From assembly GCA_030430205.1 (NCBI GenBank), contig JAUIGE010000043.1, positions 1 to 50,435 of the forward strand: a stretch of 50,435 bases of DNA, written 5' to 3'. Made by a program: the position numbers and the translations under genes. Below, piece by piece: positions 25,444 to 34,997 of this stretch. Origin of the DNA: Bacteroidia bacterium. Its GTDB lineage: Bacteria; Bacteroidota; Bacteroidia; J057. Positions within the stretch are counted from its first letter, which is position 1; every line of letters starts with the position of its first letter. Under the pieces are notes generated by a model that was not told the origin of the DNA, searched no databases, and saw only the letters and a program-made list of their open reading frames with translations.

Positions 25444-27411
25444 TCAGCGAACCATAATTTTTTTAACCCATCTCTCATTTACCCGCAAAATATACAAGCC
25501 TGCGGGCAATGTTGAAAGAGATACTTTGCTGAATCCGGTTTCACTGAAAGGGATATCCTGGATTTTGTGTCCCTGGAGATCGTAGAGGGCTATTCTTTGC
25601 ACTTTGCGCCCCAGGCTGCTGTAGTCTATCATGACCCAGTCCTGAGCGGGATTGGGGTAGACGCGCAGTTCAGCTGGGAAAAGATTTTCCCCTATGCCTA
25701 CTGAAGTGCGGTCACAGGGGTAATTGGCCAATTTTTGGTCTGTATTGGCGCAGATGTGAATGTGGACTGTGTCGCAAGTGGGGGGCGTATTGTTGTCGCA
25801 GACAATGATACTGAGCACATCCAGGCCACTATAGCCGCCTGCTACAGGCGCATAATCAAAGCGAAAGCTCCCTGCAGCGGTCTGTACAACAGGCCGTTTG
25901 CCTTGCTCAGCCGAGTCTGAAGTCAGGCTATAAGCCATGAGATGAGGATATCTCGTAGCATCGAAATAGATATTCAGATCAAAAGAGGCTTTATTCATCG
26001 AATCTGCCAACTGATCGCAGCAGTATTTGATGGTCTGGGCAGGCGCGGTCACGACTTCGGGATTGTCATCAAAATATATTTCAACCTTATTTTCAATCAC
26101 CACCCCGTATTCCATAAAAGGATAGGTGTAGATGTCAAATTCAAAACTTCCCGTGGTTTCCAGCTCGCTGAACTCTTCGCCATAACCCGACTCTTTGGTC
26201 CCCCGAAGGATGGCATTTTTGAATGCCCAGACGAAGCTATCAGCAAGTGGCTGCGTTTCGGTCTGTGCGAAAACAGGCGTAGGATTGCTCGTCGTCCAGG
26301 GGTAGGGGAGGGAAGGCAGGAGCGCGGGGTTGGGATACTTGAGCAGACTGTCTGCCGGGATGTATTGATAGCCGATGCGCATGGCTGTAAGCTGTATGGT
26401 GCTGGGATCGAGGCGGGGATCGAGCTTGTCAGTAACTTTGATACTGTCTGTAGGGCCTTCGCCGGTATTTTGAAAATGCACGATATAGTGCAGCAGTTGG
26501 GCAGGATTGGTGGAAATGGTGTCTTTGGAGACAAGCTTGTAGTTGGGGTCGTAGGACTTGGCGACAAAGATGTCGGGCAATTCGTATTTGTCACAAGGCG
26601 GTATATTGCCTTGTGGATCAAACTCGCCAAAGCTGCCTTTGACATTCAAAGGCTGACCGACTTTAATGTCGAGTGGCACCTCAAAATTGAGGAAGAAAGT
26701 ATAGCGTTCATCATCCGAAGGATTGGGGGGCGTAAATCGGGTAATATTGATGAAAAGCGAGTCTATTCCGCTGCCAAAGGAGCATTCCGAAATATTGAGG
26801 GTTTCGCTATTGTAGCCCTCCAGGATGGCTGCCACACCGCCCACGGGCGGAGCGAGGGTGAAGGAATTGTAGGTGAAAATGAATTCCCACTCAAGCATAC
26901 CGGTCATGGTCCGGCAGGCATTCAGGTCATAAGTCACGATGAAAGTCATCGGATAACCCGGACGAACCTCCCGTACCGGGTGAATCATCAGGCTGCTGCC
27001 CAGCATATTGACGTTGTTGCCTGTCTCAGGCTGGCTAAGCGAACCGATGGTGACAGTCGGTGCGCCTGAGCGCTTTACGTCATCGTCCGGAGGCACCGGA
27101 GGAGAATAGATTTGGGTCAACTCCATACGTGCCTTATAATTGCCAGTTTGCCCATAACCATAAGTTATGGGCAATTTGACATCTGCGGGCAGATTATTGT
27201 TTTTGTTGTCTATGATCTTGAAATGACCGTCCCCAAAGTTCCAGAAATAGCGATAACTGGATGCCCCGCTGATTTTTGGGAAAGTGGGATAAGAGGCAGG
27301 TTCAAAGGTGATTTCGTTGTCGTTGGTGGTAGGGACCGTGATGGTCTGAGCATCCATGAAGCCGAACCACATCAGCAGACTGAGAAACAGGAGAAAGGAT
27401 TGCTTTTTCAT
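25444..27411 (-). CDS. Secreted PKD/DUF11-like protein with T9SS type A sorting domain
   Basis: Start chosen at MKKQSFLLFLSLLMW, giving 655 residues with a clear signal peptide (about 1-22, ending MDAQ). An N-terminal PKD-type domain (about 35-90) contains YRYFWNFGDGHFKI. A long middle part includes the segment VAKSYDPNYKLVSKDTISTN and LHYIVHFQNTGEGPTDSIKV, the hallmark of the conserved-repeat/DUF11-like (DUF7619) domain found in many Bacteroidota surface proteins. The T9SS type A domain (about 580-655) reads LRVYPNPAQDWVMIDY and ends VKKIMVR. Likely an exported surface protein; the ligand is unknown. It lies 223 bp upstream of the CHAT gene start, with the palindromic block between. Confidence 0.88.
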   Translation of the reverse strand: MKKQSFLLFLSLLMWFGFMDAQTITVPTTNDNEITFEPASYPTFPKISGASSYRYFWNFGDGHFKIIDNKNNNLPADVKLPITYGYGQTGNYKARMELTQIYSPPVPPDDDVKRSGAPTVTIGSLSQPETGNNVNMLGSSLMIHPVREVRPGYPMTFIVTYDLNACRTMTGMLEWEFIFTYNSFTLAPPVGGVAAILEGYNSETLNISECSFGSGIDSLFINITRFTPPNPSDDERYTFFLNFEVPLDIKVGQPLNVKGSFGEFDPQGNIPPCDKYELPDIFVAKSYDPNYKLVSKDTISTNPAQLLHYIVHFQNTGEGPTDSIKVTDKLDPRLDPSTIQLTAMRIGYQYIPADSLLKYPNPALLPSLPYPWTTSNPTPVFAQTETQPLADSFVWAFKNAILRGTKESGYGEEFSELETTGSFEFDIYTYPFMEYGVVIENKVEIYFDDNPEVVTAPAQTIKYCCDQLADSMNKASFDLNIYFDATRYPHLMAYSLTSDSAEQGKRPVVQTAAGSFRFDYAPVAGGYSGLDVLSIIVCDNNTPPTCDTVHIHICANTDQKLANYPCDRTSVGIGENLFPAELRVYPNPAQDWVMIDYSSLGRKVQRIALYDLQGHKIQDIPFSETGFSKVSLSTLPAGLYILRVNERWVKKIMVR

Positions 27412-27483
27412 AAAGAGTTCATTTGGGTTGTGGTCCACAGGGTTTTGTTATCTTAAATTTAGCTAAAATTCTCCGGTTTCTAG

Positions 27484-29205
<1,722 letters not shown>

Positions 29206-29270
29206 TTTTGCTTAAATTTTGATTGAAAATTGAATTTTACTACATAAGTGTGAGCGAGAGAGCATAAAAT

Positions 29271-29340
29271 TCTCTATTCTCTATTCTCTGCTCTCTACTC
29301 TCTACTCTCTACTCTCTACTCTCTACTCTCTACTCTCTCA
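29271..29340. repeat. Heptanucleotide tandem repeat directly after a stop codon
   Basis: About ten copies of TCTCTAC or TCTCTAT (minus strand GAGAGTA) begin immediately downstream of the TGA of the lipoprotein gene at 29341. The outer copies are slightly degenerate. Confidence 0.9.
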
Positions 29341-30078
29341 TCAATCCGAAAGCGCTACAGCAGTAGAAGTACTGGCCGAGATGGCAATGGCTCCCGCAGG
29401 TCCTGCTACCAATCCTCCTACAAGTGCTCCGGCTACATCGCCGAGCAGCGTCTGCCACCATTTAGCCTTGCCGGTAGGGGTGCCTCCGCCTCCGGGATTG
29501 TTGCCTGCCCATAAGAAGGTACTGTGACGCATCACACTGAGTCCTGCAAAAAATGGCTCTTCATGCACGATGCCTTCATCATTCATATACTTCGTCTCCA
29601 GGGCTATGATTTTTGTGATGATAGCATTGATCTCTTTGGTGGTGCTATAGGGCATTTGTGAAACCTCATCAATGACTTTCTGAAATTGTGTCATTTCATA
29701 GGGATTGAATGGTGGCGTTTGGGTTAATTTTTCCAGGTCCAAAAAGTTTTTGCTAGGGATCTCTTCATCTGCTCTAAGGCCCAGTAGGGTCCGAAATTCC
29801 TGATGGTAAAATTTCGCTGAGTCTAACCGGGCACGTTCGTAGGCTTTCTCAAAGATGAAAACTTCTGCTCCCAATGGATCGGTCACTTGCATGGCGGTAA
29901 TTTCATCTTTGAAATTGTCGAGCAGATACTGTACACTTTCATTATGCTGTTGGCCGTAGTAATCATAAGCGTTGAGAGAATTCTCTGGCTGGAGAGGCGT
30001 GTCAAGAATGGGCTCGATGATCTCTGTACAACTGCTCAGAGCGAAGAGGGCGATAAGGATAATTGCTAAATTTTTCAT
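29341..30078 (-). CDS. Small lipoprotein with glycine-zipper C-terminus (paralogue 1)
   Basis: Start chosen at MKNLAIILIALFALSSC, giving 245 residues with the lipid-modified Cys at 17. It is strikingly similar over its whole length to the next gene on the same strand (30261-30998): shared blocks are LDTPLQPENSLNAYDYYGQQ, TTKEINAIITKIIALE and LSVMRHSTFLW. The C-terminal 35 residues are hydrophobic and Gly/Ala-rich (WWQTLLGDVAGALVGGLVAG), like a glycine zipper able to insert in membranes. An ECF-type motif lies upstream. No known family was recognised. It may be an envelope stress or pore-type protein; that is inference. Confidence 0.8.
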   Translation of the reverse strand: MKNLAIILIALFALSSCTEIIEPILDTPLQPENSLNAYDYYGQQHNESVQYLLDNFKDEITAMQVTDPLGAEVFIFEKAYERARLDSAKFYHQEFRTLLGLRADEEIPSKNFLDLEKLTQTPPFNPYEMTQFQKVIDEVSQMPYSTTKEINAIITKIIALETKYMNDEGIVHEEPFFAGLSVMRHSTFLWAGNNPGGGGTPTGKAKWWQTLLGDVAGALVGGLVAGPAGAIAISASTSTAVALSD

Positions 30079-30123
30079 GATCTTATTTTTAAAAGTTTGA
30101 ATGGATTTGTTCCTATTTGCCAC

Positions 30124-30158
30124 ATGAGTATGGCTAGCCCCCGGATTGTAATCATCGG
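30124..30158 (-). promoter_or_regulatory. Predicted ECF-type promoter, site A
   Basis: Minus strand: CCGATGATTACAAT (30158-30145), 13 nt, then ATACTCAT (30131-30124), 45-50 nt before the lipoprotein start. The same core and spacing recur at sites B and C. Confidence 0.6.
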
Positions 30159-30191
30159 ATCAGGAATTTTTTTAACTTTTTTTATCATGAA

Positions 30192-30228
30192 AGAAAAAAG
30201 CCTTGCCACTCATGGAGCAGCAAGGCTT
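30192..30228 (-). terminator. Rho-independent terminator of the second small lipoprotein gene
   Basis: Minus strand: AAGCCTTGC, 13-nt loop, GCAAGGCTT followed by TTTTC. It lies about 30 bp after the stop at 30261 and shows that the two lipoprotein paralogues are separate transcripts. Confidence 0.8.
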
Positions 30229-30260
30229 CTGGATCATGCCCTGATGGGCTATTTTTTATT

Positions 30261-30998
30261 TTATTCTTCACTCGTAGCCAGCGCACCTGATACCGCAGCA
30301 CCTAAGCCTACACCCGTAGCGGGTCCTCCCAGCAGCGTGCCTACGCCCGCACCGATGCAATCTCCCAGAACGATCTGCCACCAGGGGCGTGAAGCGTACT
30401 GTGCGCCTCCTGTGTTGGGATTGTGTCCCCAGAGAAAAACACTATGGCGCATCACACTCAGGGTTCCGAAGAAAGCCGCATCATTTTCAATGTCTTCATT
30501 GTTCAGATACTTGCTTTCCAGGGCTATGATCTTGGTGATGATCGCATTCACCTCCTTGGTCGTGCTATGTGGCATTTGTGTCACATCATCTATCACGAGT
30601 TGAAGCTGAAGCCTTTCAAAAGGATTGTAGGGCGGTATTTGGGACAGTTTTTTTATGTCGAAGAAGTTTTTCCGTGCGAAGAGGTCATCGCTTCCCATGT
30701 CAAGCAGGTGTCTGAATTCCATGTAGTAAACAGAGTCTACTTTGGCATATTTCAAGGCTTCCTGAAAGATGAAGGCTTCTGCTCCCAGAGGGTTTGTGGC
30801 TTGCCTAGCGGCGATTTCGTCTGAGAAGTTGTCAAGCAGATACTGGACGGCCTCATTGTGCTGATCTCCCATATAGTCAAAATCGTTGAGCGAATTGGCA
30901 GGCTGGAGCGGTGTGTTGATGATCGGATCGATGACTTCTGTACAGCTACTCAGGATAAGGGCCAGGAGGGTGGCGATGATGATTGCTAAATTTTTCAT
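30261..30998 (-). CDS. Small lipoprotein with glycine-zipper C-terminus (paralogue 2)
   Basis: This is 245 residues and the tandem paralogue of 29341-30078. Lipobox ALILSSC puts the modified Cys at 19. The order of conserved blocks is the same: NTPLQPANSLNDFDYMGDQH, a helical acidic middle, TTKEVNAIITKIIALESKY and LSVMRHSVFLWGHNP. The hydrophobic C-terminus is WWQIVLGDCIGAGVGTLLGG with extra small residues to the end (GAAVSGALATSEE). It is divergently transcribed from the ECF sigma gene, and site B of the shared motif lies upstream. Probably an envelope protein controlled by that sigma factor; the function is unknown. Confidence 0.82.
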   Translation of the reverse strand: MKNLAIIIATLLALILSSCTEVIDPIINTPLQPANSLNDFDYMGDQHNEAVQYLLDNFSDEIAARQATNPLGAEAFIFQEALKYAKVDSVYYMEFRHLLDMGSDDLFARKNFFDIKKLSQIPPYNPFERLQLQLVIDDVTQMPHSTTKEVNAIITKIIALESKYLNNEDIENDAAFFGTLSVMRHSVFLWGHNPNTGGAQYASRPWWQIVLGDCIGAGVGTLLGGPATGVGLGAAVSGALATSEE

Positions 30999-31059
30999 GA
31001 TGTTATTTTTTAAAAGTTTGAGTTCAATGTTTTTGAATCCGTTTGTTTCGATTCGCCAG

Positions 31060-31094
31060 ATGAGTATAGCAGCCTATAGAATTGTAATCATCGG
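31060..31094 (-). promoter_or_regulatory. Predicted ECF-type promoter, site B
   Basis: Minus strand: CCCGATGATTACAAT (core 31089-31081), 13 nt, then ATACTCAT (31067-31060), about 62 nt before the start of the lipoprotein gene. Confidence 0.6.
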
Positions 31095-31133
31095 GAATGA
31101 AAATTTTTATAATTTGGCTGAAAGGGGGATCAA

Positions 31134-31161
31134 ATGATTACAATCAGCCCCTTATGCATAC
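31134..31161 (+). promoter_or_regulatory. Third copy of the ECF-type motif, at the sigma gene (site C)
   Basis: ATGATTACAATC (core 31136-31144), 13 nt, ATAC (31158-31161). Same core and spacing as sites A and B but on the plus strand. It ends only 2 nt before the chosen ATG, so as a promoter it would give a nearly leaderless RNA; autoregulation or a feedback site is possible. Confidence 0.4.
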
Positions 31162-31163
31162 AT

Positions 31164-31748
31164 ATGAATAAAGCACAGACATACACAGAGCAGGAGCTGG
31201 TCGCCCGGATCAAAGATGAAGGGAGCAGAAAAGAAGCAGTAGTCCAGCTCTATCAGCATACAAAGGATAACATCCTGCGTTTTGTCCTGAAGTACGGCGG
31301 AAAGAACGAAGACCGGGACGAACTGATGAATGAAGGCTTTTTGGTACTGATTAAAAGCGTGGAAGCGGATAAGTTTCAGTTTCAGGCGCAGCTCAGCACC
31401 TACTATATCGGGATCTGCCGGCGGATCTGGCTGAATTGGCGAAAGAAAGATACCGCAGAAGCGGGGCGGCACAATCCGATCACAGAGCAGACCGAAGCGA
31501 GCCTTTTTGTAGGCTCCATTCAGGACGATATTGAAAAAGAAGAACGCCTGCATATACTCGATGGCTGTCTGGATGAGTTGGGGGAAAGGGGCAAAGAGCT
31601 GCTCATCATGAGCAGAGAAGACCCACCGATCCCCTGGCCGAAGATAGCCGAGATGCTGGCCTTTAGTAGCCATCAAACAGCCAAAAATGCTGCACAGCGC
31701 TTTATGAAGCGTGTTTCAGATTGTGTGCAGGCGAAGCTGGCTGCATAA
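31164..31748 (+). CDS. ECF-type RNA polymerase sigma factor
   Basis: Start chosen at MNKAQTYTEQELVARIKD; an ATG 30 bp upstream lies within the shared promoter-like motif. The product is 194 residues. Region 2 (about 20-90) has YQHTKDNILRFVLKYGG and the -10 recognition helix DELMNEGFLVLIKS, with the WRKK end of region 2. Region 4 (about 125-185) is a helix-turn-helix with IPWPKIAEMLAFSSHQTAKN. Family knowledge: ECF factors direct polymerase to a small set of promoters and are held inactive by a membrane anti-sigma factor, here probably the next gene 12 bp downstream. Confidence 0.9.
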   Translation: MNKAQTYTEQELVARIKDEGSRKEAVVQLYQHTKDNILRFVLKYGGKNEDRDELMNEGFLVLIKSVEADKFQFQAQLSTYYIGICRRIWLNWRKKDTAEAGRHNPITEQTEASLFVGSIQDDIEKEERLHILDGCLDELGERGKELLIMSREDPPIPWPKIAEMLAFSSHQTAKNAAQRFMKRVSDCVQAKLAA

Positions 31749-31760
31749 AAAAATAGAAAA

Positions 31761-32498
31761 ATGAATCACACCGAAAACATACTGGCTTATCTCCGGGAGG
31801 AGTTAAGCGAAGCCGAAAAGCTCGATTTCGAGCAGCAGCTCCAGGCCGACCCGGCCTTAGCGGCCGAGCTCTCCAGCCAGCAGCAAAGCTGGCAGCTATT
31901 GGGCGAACTGCCCGCCCGCGCCCGCCAAAAAGCCGAAATCGGCTCCTGGATAGCGGAGGCCTCCGCGGCTGAGCCTGCGGCCCGGATCAGGCGATTTTCG
32001 CCTGTGAGTCGCTATATCTCTATCGCGGCAGCGATCATCCTGCTGGCGGCTCTGGGCTACCTGTTTTTACCCAAAACCGCAACTACCGAAAGCCTGTATG
32101 CTGATTATTATCAGCCCTATACCTACTCCCAGACTATGGGAGCGGGTGACTCCACCGACTCTCTTTTCCAGCAAGGGGTGAGGCTTTTCAAGGAAGAAAA
32201 GTTTGATCTGGCCATCCGTGAGTTACAACTGATCGCAAGCGATGCTACGATATATGCCGATGCCTGCATGTTGATAGGCGCTGCTTATATGCAGCAGAAA
32301 ATGTATGCTTCCGCTATTCCTTATTTTCAGCAAGCTTCAATAAGCCCTTCACTGGCAGATCAAGCCCACTGGTACCAGGCATGGGCTCACCTCATGGCTG
32401 GCGAAAAGGCAGAAGCCAAAGAGTTGCTACAAAAAACAGCAGCTTCCCAGGGCTATAAACACCAGGAAGCTGCGGACTTATTGAGAAAGCTGGACTAA
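31761..32498 (+). CDS. Membrane anti-sigma-like protein with periplasmic TPR domain
   Basis: This is 245 residues. The N-terminal cytoplasmic helical region (about 1-80, ILAYLREELSEAEKLDFEQQ) has the look of an anti-sigma domain without the HxxxCxxC zinc motif. One transmembrane helix follows (about 86-106, YISIAAAIILLAALGYLFL). The periplasmic part (about 107-245) has TPR motifs (GVRLFKEEKFDLAIRELQLI, YASAIPYFQQAS). It lies 12 bp after the ECF gene, so a sigma/anti-sigma operon is likely; the TPR part may sense an envelope ligand. Its stop overlaps that of the convergent stress protein by 4 bp. Confidence 0.82.
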   Translation: MNHTENILAYLREELSEAEKLDFEQQLQADPALAAELSSQQQSWQLLGELPARARQKAEIGSWIAEASAAEPAARIRRFSPVSRYISIAAAIILLAALGYLFLPKTATTESLYADYYQPYTYSQTMGAGDSTDSLFQQGVRLFKEEKFDLAIRELQLIASDATIYADACMLIGAAYMQQKMYASAIPYFQQASISPSLADQAHWYQAWAHLMAGEKAEAKELLQKTAASQGYKHQEAADLLRKLD

Positions 32499-33313
32499 TT
32501 ATAATTCAATGCAAATATGGGGGCACTTGAAGGAAGGACATCCAGGACCGAGGAAGAGGGAGATAGCCAGCCTCTCCACCAATTGGAGCGCTTCAAAGGC
32601 ATAACCCAAAAACCCGGCTGGTATTTTTTCCATGCGGCATCCAGGTTCTGATAAACCTCCTGTTGGTACAAAACTTCAAATGAAATCAGGCCTTTTTCAA
32701 TTTCCTTTCTGTAATGTTGTTGCCAGGGAATAACTTTGGAAAGGTCGATTTCTCCCTTATCCTTTTTTATGTGAATGCAATGTAATTTGCCCGAAAAATC
32801 CTCTGCAAATGCGAGCAACTTATCGATGATCCGTTGGTCTTCCTTGCGGAAGTTAGTTGCATAAACCAGGTTGGGTGAAGCCAAAATATCCATATTGGGC
32901 GAAAGTGCCAGAACAGGGCAGGGAGCCGATTTGATTAATTTTTCTATCACAAAGGTCCTTTTATTTGCTCCTTCATCTCCTAACAAAATAACACTCGGCT
33001 GATACTTTTTGGCAGCCAGCAAAATGCTCTCCAACTGATTACCTATAATCAGCTCCATCTGTAAATCCACTTTGCCCATCAAATCCTGCGGGAGGCTTCT
33101 TTTAAGCGCAAGAAAATCTTTTTCCCGCTTCTCTTGTGCTTCTTCCAGAGCAAAGTTGAGCAAAGATGCTGTAGGATGCACGTAGGGATCTGGCACCTCA
33201 ATATGAGCTAAAACAATGATCTTTGCCCCATTTTGATGAGCCAGACGGCTGGCAGAAGCAAGCCTTTCAGCTGCAAAATCAGAGAAATGGGTATGAAAGA
33301 GGATGGTTTTCAT
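32495..33313 (-). CDS. Universal stress protein with two tandem Usp domains
   Basis: This is 272 residues, cytoplasmic, with two UspA-fold halves. The first (about 1-140) starts MKTILFHTHFSDFAAER and ends with the ATP-loop-like segment VILLGDEGANKRTFVIEKL and SAPCPVLALS; the second (about 148-272) is more divergent and ends SSSVLDVLPSSAPIFAL. Family knowledge: Usp proteins bind ATP or other nucleotides and modulate stress physiology or partner transporters. Its ATG overlaps the TGA of the SulP gene by four bases (33310-33313), so translation is coupled, and it may regulate that transporter. Confidence 0.9.
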   Translation of the reverse strand: MKTILFHTHFSDFAAERLASASRLAHQNGAKIIVLAHIEVPDPYVHPTASLLNFALEEAQEKREKDFLALKRSLPQDLMGKVDLQMELIIGNQLESILLAAKKYQPSVILLGDEGANKRTFVIEKLIKSAPCPVLALSPNMDILASPNLVYATNFRKEDQRIIDKLLAFAEDFSGKLHCIHIKKDKGEIDLSKVIPWQQHYRKEIEKGLISFEVLYQQEVYQNLDAAWKKYQPGFWVMPLKRSNWWRGWLSPSSSVLDVLPSSAPIFALNYN

Positions 33314-34893
33314 GAGAATTTCATTTTAACCGGCGCAGGAATCCTGACTTCTCCATCAGGTGGAAAGCCCGTCATTTTTATTAAAACATTCCTGTTTGCT
33401 GCCTGCAGTTTGTATTCCTGAATGAGTTCCAATACATCATGGTCAATATGCACAGTTGCAGATGCATCTATCTCCACCTCGGCTCCATCAGGGAGCTCCT
33501 TGAGTTGTTTGAGCAAAGATGCTTTGTTGAGAAAGCTGATTTCTTCAGCAAGGGTCAATTTGAGGTGGAACTCATCCTCTTTGAGTATTTTGTGAAAAGA
33601 AAAAGCATTGAGGTAATGGCTGCGCAGGATAAAAAATATCGCCACGGCCATGCCGATGCCGATGCCTATCAAAAGGTCTGTAAACAAGATTGCCAGGATA
33701 GTGATCATAAAAGGGATAAACTGCTGCCAACCCATTTTATACATTTGCTTAAAAAGGGTAGGTTTTGCCAATTTAAAGCCCACCATCATCAGGATAGCTG
33801 CCAGACTTGCCAGAGGAATCAGGTTCAGGATATTGGGAATAGCCAAAACCGATATCAGCAACAAAATGCCATGGAAGAAAGAAGCCGCCCTGGTTTTACC
33901 ACCTGTCTGAATATTTGCAGAGCTTCGGACAATCACCTGTGTGATAGGCAAGCCCCCTATCAGGCCAGCAACAAAGTTGCCTGCACCCTGAGCAATCAAT
34001 TCTTTATTGGGAGGGGTACTGCGTTTGTAGGGATCAAGCTTATCGGTCGCTTCCGATGTCAACAAAGTCTCCAGGCTGGCTACGATCGCCAAAATGACAG
34101 CAATTTTATAGACAATGGGATTATTCCATTGAGAGAAGTCCGGGAAAGTCAGAAGAGAAACCATGCTTTCGCCTTTTTCCAGGACAGGGATGCTGACAAG
34201 GTGATTGCTGGCGAGGGAAAATTCAGGGAAAAAGGCATTATAAGAAAGGCTGAGGCCAATACCCGCCAGCACCGCTACCAATGCACCAGGGACAATCTTT
34301 GCCCAGTTTTGCCTTTTGATAAAAGGCCGATCCCATAAAATCAGGATGGCCAAAGAGACCAGGCTGATGATAATGGCGCCGGGACTCAGAAAATCCCACA
34401 TCGCTCCCAACTCAGAAATGGTATTGTGACCATCCCGCTGCCAGAATCTGCTGCTGAAAATCGCAGCCTCATCATCTCCGAGTGCATGGGGGATTTCTTT
34501 TAAAATAATAATAACACCAATGGCTGCAAGCATGCCTTTGATGACTGCTGAAGGAAAGTAATAAGTTACAAATCCAGCCTTAAAGACGCCCATCAAAAAT
34601 TGGAGAAAACCAGCAATCATTACTGCCAGAAGGAAAGCAGGAAAACTGCCCCCCAGCTCTTCAAGACCAGCAATCACAATCACAATCAGACCTGCGGCAG
34701 GGCCGCTTACTCCCAGGTTGGAGCCACTCAAAAGTGCTACCAGTGTACCGCCAAGTATACCGGCTATCAAGCCCGCAAACATCGGTGCGCCACTTGCCAG
34801 GGCTATGCCCAAACAAAGCGGCAATGCTACCAAAAATACTACCAATCCCGCTGGGAGGTCATGTTTTAGTTCAGAGAAAAAGCCAAATTTCAT
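33310..34893 (-). CDS. SulP-family anion transporter (bicarbonate- or sulfate-type)
   Basis: This is 527 residues, with about 11-14 transmembrane helices (about 10-415). The SulP signature region is near the N-terminus (VVFLVALPLCLGIALASGAP) and NLGVSGPAAGLIVIVIAG follows. A C-terminal STAS domain (about 440-527) has VEIDASATVHIDHDVLELI. Family knowledge: SulP proteins carry inorganic anions (sulfate, bicarbonate, others) across the inner membrane, often with Na+ or H+. Bacteroidota members with this short STAS are often annotated as bicarbonate transporters, but the substrate cannot be fixed from sequence. It is co-transcribed with the Usp gene and lies downstream of a two-component system. 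Confidence 0.92.
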   Translation of the reverse strand: MKFGFFSELKHDLPAGLVVFLVALPLCLGIALASGAPMFAGLIAGILGGTLVALLSGSNLGVSGPAAGLIVIVIAGLEELGGSFPAFLLAVMIAGFLQFLMGVFKAGFVTYYFPSAVIKGMLAAIGVIIILKEIPHALGDDEAAIFSSRFWQRDGHNTISELGAMWDFLSPGAIIISLVSLAILILWDRPFIKRQNWAKIVPGALVAVLAGIGLSLSYNAFFPEFSLASNHLVSIPVLEKGESMVSLLTFPDFSQWNNPIVYKIAVILAIVASLETLLTSEATDKLDPYKRSTPPNKELIAQGAGNFVAGLIGGLPITQVIVRSSANIQTGGKTRAASFFHGILLLISVLAIPNILNLIPLASLAAILMMVGFKLAKPTLFKQMYKMGWQQFIPFMITILAILFTDLLIGIGIGMAVAIFFILRSHYLNAFSFHKILKEDEFHLKLTLAEEISFLNKASLLKQLKELPDGAEVEIDASATVHIDHDVLELIQEYKLQAANRNVLIKMTGFPPDGEVRIPAPVKMKFS

Positions 34894-34922
34894 TTCAAGT
34901 ATGAGGATTTTAGTCGTGTAAA

Positions 34923-34940
34923 AGGGTGTTATAACACCCT
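34923..34940. promoter_or_regulatory. Perfect 18-bp palindrome upstream of the SulP gene
   Basis: The arm AGGGTGTTA and its complement lie 30 bp before the SulP ATG. Without a loop it is more like a dimeric repressor site than a terminator. Confidence 0.45.
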
Positions 34941-34974
34941 GTTAAACGAGATGCCTCTTAAAGCAAGGTTAAGA

Positions 34975-34996
34975 TGAGATTAGAATGAGATTAGAA
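34975..34996 (-). promoter_or_regulatory. Tandem 11-bp direct repeats, candidate response-regulator site
   Basis: Minus strand: TTCTAATCTCA occurs twice head to tail, with a weaker third copy (TCTTAACCTTG) next to it. They lie right after the histidine kinase stop, upstream of SulP. An 11-bp period fits OmpR/PhoB-type winged-helix dimers, and a -7-like box (TAACCTTG) overlaps the third copy. Confidence 0.5.
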
Positions 34997-34997
34997 T

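Noticed and set aside
22500-25478. Longer CHAT protein with about 86 extra N-terminal residues
   Set aside because: The extension runs through palindromic intergenic DNA and overlaps the neighbouring T9SS gene; the signal peptide begins at MLLLGSPLLAQ.
25942-27069. A 375-codon open frame on the plus strand
   Set aside because: Antisense to the T9SS/PKD protein, no recognisable motif, while the minus-strand frame has a signal peptide and sorting domain.
29271-29340. Possible CRISPR-like array
   Set aside because: The units are 7 bp with no spacers; a simple tandem repeat.
33439-34338. A 299-codon plus-strand open frame
   Set aside because: Antisense to the clearly recognisable SulP transporter.
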